Below are positions 1-5,089 of a DNA stretch of 5,089 nucleotides, in pieces. Each line of letters starts with the position of its first letter. The stretch's first letter is position 1. The notes below the pieces were generated by a model that saw only the letters and a program-made list of their open reading frames with translations, was not told the origin of the DNA and made no database searches. The stretch is from Planctomycetota bacterium (GTDB taxonomy: Bacteria; Planctomycetota; GCA-002687715; DRQF01). The stretch lies in assembly GCA_015485455.1 (NCBI GenBank), contig WFTN01000415.1, positions 1 through 5,089 on the forward strand, written 5' to 3'. Position numbers and translations under genes: made by a program.

Positions 1-10
1 ATGCCCAAGC

Positions 11-30
11 CCCTGGCATGAATGCCAGGG
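11..30. repeat. Perfect inverted repeat (hairpin), 9-bp arms with 2-nt spacer
   Basis: CCCTGGCAT (11-19) is the exact reverse complement of ATGCCAGGG (22-30), separated by GA. As RNA this folds into an 8-bp GC-rich stem with a 4-nt loop, or 9 bp if the last A-T pair forms. Flanking GCCCC (9-13) and GGGGC (34-38) could pair in an alternative fold. There is no T-run on either side, so a standard Rho-independent terminator is not supported. A REP-like dispersed repeat, a processing hairpin or part of an unseen neighbouring gene's 3' end are all possible. Confidence 0.75.
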
Positions 31-160
31 AGAGGGGCCTACTCACAGCCCAAAAATCTCAGATTGTGCATGTTTGCCGGAAGCCCACCAGCGCTCTGGC
101 TCCTCGGAACTGGAAGGCGGCAAGAGACGCTGCCACCACTCCTGACTCCGTCTGAAGGAC

Positions 161-172
161 TGAGTCGACTCA
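161..172. repeat. Perfect 12-bp palindrome TGAGTCGACTCA
   Basis: The sequence equals its own reverse complement over 12 bases and does not extend further (C at 160 opposite T at 173). A further GACTC at 144-148 can pair with GAGTC at 162-166, so a small stem with a 13-nt loop is also possible. It could be a dimeric protein-binding site or chance; no promoter is recognisable next to it. Confidence 0.4.
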
Positions 173-324
173 TCGCCTCCCCCCAACAACTCATCAAATC
201 GACGGCGATTGGGCCAACAGGCACGCCATAGGGTGGAAGAGATCCCTCCTCTTTTCGCAAGCGGTGGCGCAATCAACCCTGAGGGGAAACGAAAGGGGCG
301 AACTATGGGTCGCTTACGATTGTC

Positions 325-1764
325 TTACTTCGTCGTTCTTGCCTCGATCAATTCTTGAGCTTCTTTTAGGAAACCTTGGTCCTCTTTTTCTGGCGAGGAT
401 TGAGCGTTGATTTTGTTAGTGAGAATCGTAAGAAGCTCCTTTGCTTTGTCTTTGTGTTCAAGTTGCCAATGACACATGGATAAGAAAGCTAAGTCTCCAA
501 TTAGGAAATCGCTGGGCACTACTGTGTTGTCTGGCGATCTCATCTTGGCGTTCGTTCTTGAAGACTTTTGGAGAGTTATTAGGCTCTCTTGAATCAGGCC
601 TACGCGGTATTGAGCGACGCCCAATGTGTTTTGAATATACCCATTCTTTGGTAAAAGTTTCGAGGCTTTCACCGCCCACGTAAGTGCTGACCTGTAGTCC
701 TGAGCACTCCTCTTTGGTTCCACAACAATTCTCCAGGCGTCCTTGTTATGCCGATTAGCACGGAATCGAAGAGATAGACTAAGCTCCTTCTTCATTGTGT
801 TGCGCGAGGATTCCGTGCCACCACTCACTTTATCAAACGCCGCCTGAATCTCTTCAGATGAAGATTCGTTGCGAATAAGCGGCCATATGCTTTCGAGTGC
901 TTGCCGAAAGTAGTCTGTTTGAGTCCCTGTGTGAACGCATTCGAATGCTTGCCACAATAACCAAGTTTCCTCCTTCTTTGGCTGCGCAAGGCACAGGTTC
1001 TTGAGTAGGCTTCTCCAGATCGCCTTGGCCGTAACCGCGTCTCCAGTTTTGTTCAGGGCAATAACCATGAGCGCGAGTCGGCAAGCGCCCAAATTTGAGT
1101 CCATAATCAGGGGACCGTTATTGTCTAATAATCGGTGGCGTTCCTGTTTCCCTTTTGGTGAGCCAATGGTTGGTCCGAATCCCGAGGCGCGTGTAATTGC
1201 CGATAATGCTATGTCGTAGTAGCCAAGTCGCAAAAGCAAGAGCGCCAGAGCTACCCGTCCTTTTTTCCGCATTCCATTGTTCACGAGTACACTTGTTTCG
1301 ACATAAGTAAGTTGTGCCCCAAGAGGCTTGAGATCCTTGGCCGAGGTTTCTTGTGCAAGAAGATCCGCCCAACAAAGGCGAAGCATGTCTTCGGGACTCG
1401 GTGGATCTATTGTTGAAATCTGATCATAAACTGCGCCGAAAGCCGTGTCTTTGGCGGCGCGCACTGTGGCAATCTGAGCCAATTTCTGCCGTGGCAATCT
1501 AAGATGGGCGTCCAAGCCTTCGATGAGTTCGTTTGCTCTTCTTTGGGAAAAGATGGCTTCAAGTTTCCTCGTTTGCCTGGCAACAGCGTCGCTTGTTTCC
1601 GGCGTGATGCCAGGCTTCGTGCAGATCGTTCTCTCGAGCTCGAGCGGTGTCATGGAGTTTGACTTGAAACTTGTGATCAGTCGGGTTGCTTCAGCATTTG
1701 CGATGACATTGTTGGGTACCTCGTGGAGTTTCCTTTCCTCCTCAGAGAGCGAATGAGGGCGTCG
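325..1764 (-). other. C-terminal helical region with two TPR-like modules
   Basis: This is a domain-level annotation inside the large CDS (residues about 1105-1583). It starts with a charged junction, 'LSEEERKLHEVP' (1110-1121), of the kind that often closes WD40 regions in planctomycete proteins. A helical stretch follows, then a first TPR-like module: 'ALLLLRLGYYDIALSAI' near 1278-1294 and a partner helix pair near 1328-1360. The second module is the clearest: W1448, a helix from Y1461, 'NTLGVAQYRVG' at 1483-1493, 'DLAFLSMCHWQL' at 1528-1539 and a last helix at about 1568-1579, four residues before the stop. The pattern of small and aromatic residues (G8/Y11-like and A20-like positions) fits TPR. 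The likely role is binding a partner protein. The spacing between the two helix pairs of the second module is stretched by an insert of roughly 15 residues around 1508-1523. Confidence 0.8.
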
Positions 1765-4700
1765 TCGAAACGCTTCGATCTTGGGATTCAAACTAATTCT
1801 GAGTGATTCTATTTTGGAATCGGATCTGGAATTGACAACGATCTCGTTCTTAGTTTTACCAAATTCAAGCGAGGGGTCGGAATGTCTTCCGACTTCCCGC
1901 AAAACGACTAAGGCATTTAAGCGTGTGTCCCACACTCGCAGTTTGCTGTCTTGAAGCAAACCAAAATAGTGTGAATCATGACTAAACGCGTATCTGGTGC
2001 CGCCGTTGGGCCGTCGTAACAAAAGCTCTTGAGTGTCGAGGTCCCAAAGATACAGCTGCTGATTCACGTCGTGGGCCACCAGCAAACGTCTATTCTGGCT
2101 TGTACGTCCAATCGTAAATCGTACACCGAATCCCTTGATTTCTTGGATGAGTCTTCCGTCCTTAGTTCGGCGGAGCCGAAGAGTTCCGCTTTCGGTGCTA
2201 GAAACGATTGCCTCTTGTTCTTCGGAATGTAGACCGTCTTTCGAAATTAGCCACTCGCCGCGTGGCCATAAGAACGGCTTTGGTTTCCCAAATTCGAAGG
2301 TTGCCCATTGTCCAGTCCATTCAATTGCGCTTGGATCTGACATTGCGATCAAAGTGCCGTCCTCCGAGATGGATTGAATTAACCACGAGACATTCGTAGT
2401 CCTTTGCCAGAAATGGCGCATCTTTCCAGTGCTGGAATCCATCAAATAGACACCCGGCGGGTCGTTGGTGTCGCCAAATTTTTTTTGAAGAGCAATATAT
2501 TGACCTTGCCTGCTAAATCTTGCACTTGCCTGGCTGTAGTCACCACCCCAAGTTCTTATTATGGATCCGGTGTCCGAGTCCAAGATCGCTGTCTCAAGTT
2601 TCTGTCGCAATAGCAGTCGCTTTGAATCAGGACTGAACCGAAGCCCACCATCCGTCCTTCCCCCTTGAGGGCGGTAAGTTCCTCGTAGGACTACTTGAAC
2701 ATTATTGTTCTCTGCATCGACAATCATTGCGCTTCCGGAGAATCCGCCGAACTTCACAAGGAACCTCAAGGCGCCTGCGCAAGTGCGAACGCTTCGGATC
2801 GGAGCTGATTCTTGGCTAATACCAACCGGATTTACACGGCGTACATTATCGAAAGTAATTCTTGCGATCCATTTGTCACCAAAGCAAAGTGCGCTGTTGC
2901 TTGAACCGCTTTGGACAACCCCCTTTGCCCCAACTGGAACAGAGAATTGAGCCATAAGTTCGCCTGAAGTGGCATTCCATTTGAATCCGTTCCCTTTTGA
3001 ATCCAGTCCCACGATGCACTCATGAGCCGGAGCGTCGATAAGGAACATTGAAGATAAACCCTCGGACATAGACAATGAAGTGTTCTTAAGGTTTGACTCT
3101 AAGTTACTAATTATCCAGCTTGATTCGCTGCTCGTTGAATTGGGCAAATATACGAGTACACGTTTGGAATCTGGGTTGCAAATCGCGCTCTCACCTAGTT
3201 CATATTGCGTTTGAATCGTCCCCTGATTCGCATCAATCCAAAGGACTGTTGGGGGCCCCTCTTGAGGGACGTGAGAGACGACGAACCCCTTTCCGTCATC
3301 GACGACCATTTCGTTGGGAACTCCCGTGACTCTTCCGCGCCAACTCCCGAGCAGCTGGCCATTGTTGGTATTCCAGAGTCGCATCCAATGACTATCGTCT
3401 GACGTCAGTAAACGCTGACCTGCGTTAAGAAACGTTGCGGATCTGAAGTTCCTCGAAGGCGAGTTGATTGCTGTCAACGGCCCATTGAATTCTCCGCCAA
3501 ACAATTGGATCGTATTGTCGTACAGCAAGAACACCTGTTCGTTGCCTTCGCTATCCATAATCCAAGAAATCTCTTTGGCAGGGTGCGGAATTGTTCCAAC
3601 GATCTGTAGGTCAGTGGAATCAATGACATTTGTCGTGTCGTGTCCGCCAACGAGAATTCGTGATTCGTCAGGGCTGAATGTCACTGACGTTGCAAATAGA
3701 GGAGCGGTTTTCGAAGATTTGATCAATTGACCATTTCTTAAGTCGTGCATTTCAATAAGGGGGCCTCGAATAAGAATGGCTTTGTCGCCATCCCTGTTGA
3801 TTTTTACTGCCTGCACTCCACGGCTTGGGCCGGGAATTCCGGCAATGACACGGCCACTCAGTGATTCGACCAAATTGCCGTCCTTTACGGCCCGTCGATT
3901 GTCAGGGCTGACAAGTGCTTGTTGTTTTGGGCGTGTCGTTGCTGTTCTTGTGGTCGAGGCGCTTGGCGGAAGCTGCCAAATGCGGGCGGTCTGGTCGGTT
4001 GCAGCTGTGACCAGTCTCGAACCATCGGGGCTAAAAATCAGCGACTCAATTGTTCCCTTGTGGCCAACTAGTTCTTCAATTATCGACCCAGTAGTATCCC
4101 GTAGGACAATCGCATTGGCATCTATTGTCGCCACGACGTTATTGAAGACACGCAGTCTTGTGCTTAGATAATCTTGTTGGCCTGGTTCCCAGGTGGCGAG
4201 CAGGCGACCATCGTCAACTGCTCGAAGAAACACGGCGTGGCTTCTCTTCTTTCGGATCAAGAGAGCATCGCAATCGCCCGCCGTGGTCCCAGCCAACACT
4301 TTGCCTATACTTCTTGCGGTCCAGACGTGCAGTTCAGTTCCGTCTCTTACCCTCAAAACCGTCACTTTCATATCGTGGGTTTTGCTTTCCTCGATGGTTA
4401 CAATTATGTCTTGTTTAGGCAGTACATAAGCCTCAAACGGAAACTCAGTCGGTCTTTGCTTCTTGTAGGATTCACATTGATTTAAGACGTCCCAGCTCTG
4501 AATCAAACCATCACTCCATACGCAAATAAGTCTATTGTCAGGCAGAAAGGCCATGTCTTTAGTAAAGCCGAGTTTCCGGTTCTCTTCGATGGCGATCTTG
4601 CCGGTTTGCGTATCCCAGATCCTTAGCCGAGGCTGATTGAGTGCATCACTCGCTCCACCGCGGTAATAGCCCGTTAAAACGGCGACAAATCGAGCACCAT

Positions 4701-5089
4701 TGCTTATTCTCACTGAATGGATAAACGGGAGATCGCCAAATTCGACATCAAGGACGTTACAGTAGCCTTCTGGATATGCCTTGAGAATGGCAACACGACT
4801 CAGCTCTTTCCCACTGTGCGCATCCCAAACACGAATTGTGTAGTCGGAAGAGACCGTAACAATTCGGTCGCCCCGAGGCGAGAATTCTGCCCACTTAACG
4901 ATGTCGCGGTGGCCCACGAGGACCGCATGTCGATACCCAGTCTCGGCATCCCAGATGCGTACTCGCCCATCATTTTCACTTGCCGTCAAAACGAACTTGT
5001 TGTCGTGGCTAATACGGATCACGCTTAGAGACTTACTGGGGATTTTGATGGTGCTCAATTCTCTTAAGCGGCCCAATGCTAAATGTATG
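325..5089 (-). CDS. Giant WD40-repeat / TPR protein, 5'-partial (N-terminus beyond the window)
   Basis: The frame ends at TAA (325-327) and runs without a stop to the window edge. The only start-like codon near that edge, TTG at 5076-5074, has no ribosome binding site before it and the frame continues upstream (I-H-L-A before it), so I treat the gene as 5'-truncated. With that TTG as residue 1, residues 1 to about 1100 are WD40-type blades. Clear repeats end in IWD 41-43, VWD 83-85 (GH dipeptide at 55-56), IWD 153-155, SWD 194-196, IWQ 366-368 (GH at 338-339), LWN 567-569, LWD 1010-1012 and VWD 1048-1050. 'FSPD/FSPxG' turns occur at 65, 348, 467 and 814. A Ser/Thr-rich linker follows the first propeller (about 369-385). 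Residues about 1105-1583 are helical, with TPR-like pairs near 1270-1360 and 1461-1580. Inferred role: protein-protein scaffold or sensor, possibly the C-terminal part of a kinase-WD40 fusion. No catalytic residues or membrane segment are visible. The WD40/TPR call is strong; the specific function is unknown. Confidence 0.93.
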   Translation of the reverse strand, partial: IHLALGRLRELSTIKIPSKSLSVIRISHDNKFVLTASENDGRVRIWDAETGYRHAVLVGHRDIVKWAEFSPRGDRIVTVSSDYTIRVWDAHSGKELSRVAILKAYPEGYCNVLDVEFGDLPFIHSVRISNGARFVAVLTGYYRGGASDALNQPRLRIWDTQTGKIAIEENRKLGFTKDMAFLPDNRLICVWSDGLIQSWDVLNQCESYKKQRPTEFPFEAYVLPKQDIIVTIEESKTHDMKVTVLRVRDGTELHVWTARSIGKVLAGTTAGDCDALLIRKKRSHAVFLRAVDDGRLLATWEPGQQDYLSTRLRVFNNVVATIDANAIVLRDTTGSIIEELVGHKGTIESLIFSPDGSRLVTAATDQTARIWQLPPSASTTRTATTRPKQQALVSPDNRRAVKDGNLVESLSGRVIAGIPGPSRGVQAVKINRDGDKAILIRGPLIEMHDLRNGQLIKSSKTAPLFATSVTFSPDESRILVGGHDTTNVIDSTDLQIVGTIPHPAKEISWIMDSEGNEQVFLLYDNTIQLFGGEFNGPLTAINSPSRNFRSATFLNAGQRLLTSDDSHWMRLWNTNNGQLLGSWRGRVTGVPNEMVVDDGKGFVVSHVPQEGPPTVLWIDANQGTIQTQYELGESAICNPDSKRVLVYLPNSTSSESSWIISNLESNLKNTSLSMSEGLSSMFLIDAPAHECIVGLDSKGNGFKWNATSGELMAQFSVPVGAKGVVQSGSSNSALCFGDKWIARITFDNVRRVNPVGISQESAPIRSVRTCAGALRFLVKFGGFSGSAMIVDAENNNVQVVLRGTYRPQGGRTDGGLRFSPDSKRLLLRQKLETAILDSDTGSIIRTWGGDYSQASARFSRQGQYIALQKKFGDTNDPPGVYLMDSSTGKMRHFWQRTTNVSWLIQSISEDGTLIAMSDPSAIEWTGQWATFEFGKPKPFLWPRGEWLISKDGLHSEEQEAIVSSTESGTLRLRRTKDGRLIQEIKGFGVRFTIGRTSQNRRLLVAHDVNQQLYLWDLDTQELLLRRPNGGTRYAFSHDSHYFGLLQDSKLRVWDTRLNALVVLREVGRHSDPSLEFGKTKNEIVVNSRSDSKIESLRISLNPKIEAFRRRPHSLSEEERKLHEVPNNVIANAEATRLITSFKSNSMTPLELERTICTKPGITPETSDAVARQTRKLEAIFSQRRANELIEGLDAHLRLPRQKLAQIATVRAAKDTAFGAVYDQISTIDPPSPEDMLRLCWADLLAQETSAKDLKPLGAQLTYVETSVLVNNGMRKKGRVALALLLLRLGYYDIALSAITRASGFGPTIGSPKGKQERHRLLDNNGPLIMDSNLGACRLALMVIALNKTGDAVTAKAIWRSLLKNLCLAQPKKEETWLLWQAFECVHTGTQTDYFRQALESIWPLIRNESSSEEIQAAFDKVSGGTESSRNTMKKELSLSLRFRANRHNKDAWRIVVEPKRSAQDYRSALTWAVKASKLLPKNGYIQNTLGVAQYRVGLIQESLITLQKSSRTNAKMRSPDNTVVPSDFLIGDLAFLSMCHWQLEHKDKAKELLTILTNKINAQSSPEKEDQGFLKEAQELIEARTTK
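1765..5076 (-). other. Beta-propeller region, about two dozen WD40-type blades
   Basis: This is a domain-level annotation inside the large CDS (residues 1 to about 1104, counted from the TTG at 5076). The first part, to about residue 368, holds about eight blades and the most canonical repeats; the next Thr/Ser-rich stretch looks like an inter-propeller linker. The middle part (about 386-750) is strongly diverged, with only one good W-N ending (LWN 567-569), although the repeating pattern of hydrophobic strand, 'xPDxxR' turn, hydrophobic strand and 'D..tG' turn persists. The last part (about 755-1100) regains LWD and VWD endings near its end. At 40-45 residues per blade, the length suits three 7- or 8-bladed propellers. 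Blade borders in the middle are my estimate from pattern, not from a profile search. Confidence 0.85.

Larger units (their letters stand above)
1..324. other. Gene-free, GC-rich 3' flank of the WD40/TPR gene
   Basis: I see no gene I can support here. Two overlapping minus-strand frames (about 39-276) and a plus-strand frame (22-231) are open for 69-77 codons, but their translations overlap one another, show no domain pattern and lack convincing ribosome binding sites. Hand counting gives 178 G+C in bases 1-300 (59%), against roughly 49% in seven 60-base lines sampled across the CDS. A spacer richer in GC than the adjacent gene is unusual. It contains the inverted repeat at 11-30 and the palindrome at 161-172. 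No hairpin followed by a T-run was found after the TAA of the large gene, so its terminator is not identified. Confidence 0.6.

Noticed and set aside
1..21. Possible 3' end of a plus-strand gene entering from the left (codons reading MPKPLA then TGA)
   Set aside because: Six codons are too few to judge. Other frames are also open here (frame 3 stays open to TGA 153-155), so none can be preferred.
22..231. Plus-strand open frame of 69 codons in the spacer
   Set aside because: Its ATG sits inside the inverted repeat, there is no ribosome binding site, and the translation shows no recognisable pattern.
39..276. Two overlapping minus-strand open frames of 77 codons in the spacer
   Set aside because: They overlap each other almost completely in different frames, use weak starts (TTG for the shorter-ending one), and have Ser/Trp/Arg-heavy or mixed translations with no domain pattern. 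Open frames of this length are expected by chance in GC-rich DNA.
240..324. Rho-independent terminator just after the TAA of the large gene
   Set aside because: Only very short stems (for example CCC-TCA-GGG) are present downstream on the minus strand and none is followed by a T-run.
1195..1254. Hydrophobic stretch VALALLLLRLGYYDIALSAI (residues 1275-1294) as a membrane helix
   Set aside because: It is interrupted by Arg and Asp and fits a TPR-like helix pair (LGYYDIAL resembles the TPR G-Y/A-L spacing) better than a membrane span.
3776..4171. Plus-strand open frame of 131 codons antisense to the first propeller
   Set aside because: It lies wholly within the strong WD40 coding region on the opposite strand and its translation has no domain features; it is a shadow of the real gene.
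5074..5076. TTG as the true start of the large gene
   Set aside because: The frame continues upstream to the window edge without a stop and there is no Shine-Dalgarno sequence in the visible upstream bases, so it is more likely an internal Leu codon.

Overview
This window suggests a bacterium of the phylum Planctomycetota. The CDS sampled is about 49% GC, so a moderate-GC lineage such as Pirellulales or a relative is plausible, but the order-level guess is weak. The phylum call rests on one very large protein that joins a long run of WD40-type beta-propeller blades to a C-terminal TPR tail. That tail (a Trp-containing segment, an 'NTLGVAQYR' helix, then a 'DLAFLSMCHWQL' helix and a short closing helix) matches a module I associate with giant planctomycete kinase/WD40/TPR proteins. 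This is recognition from memory, not a database search.

Layout: bases 1-324 hold no gene I can support. This stretch is about 59% GC by hand count, clearly richer than the neighbouring gene. It carries a perfect 9-bp-arm inverted repeat at 11-30 and a perfect 12-bp palindrome at 161-172. Bases 325-5089 are one minus-strand gene covering about 94% of the window. It ends at a TAA at 325-327, and its reading frame is still open at base 5089, so the N-terminus lies outside the window. The visible part is about 1,587 codons. Counting from the TTG at 5076-5074 as residue 1, residues 1 to about 1100 form roughly two dozen beta-propeller blades (probably three propellers), and residues about 1105-1583 form an alpha-helical, TPR-like region with two TPR modules.

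The protein is probably a scaffold or sensor. Propellers and TPRs both bind other proteins, and no catalytic motif is visible here. In planctomycetes such regions often follow an N-terminal Hanks-type Ser/Thr kinase and a membrane segment; whether that is so here cannot be seen. Nothing in the window proves a new defence or metabolic system. The points most worth following are the missing N-terminus, the propeller-plus-double-TPR architecture and the GC-rich, hairpin-bearing 3' flank, which looks like a dispersed repeat or foreign insertion.
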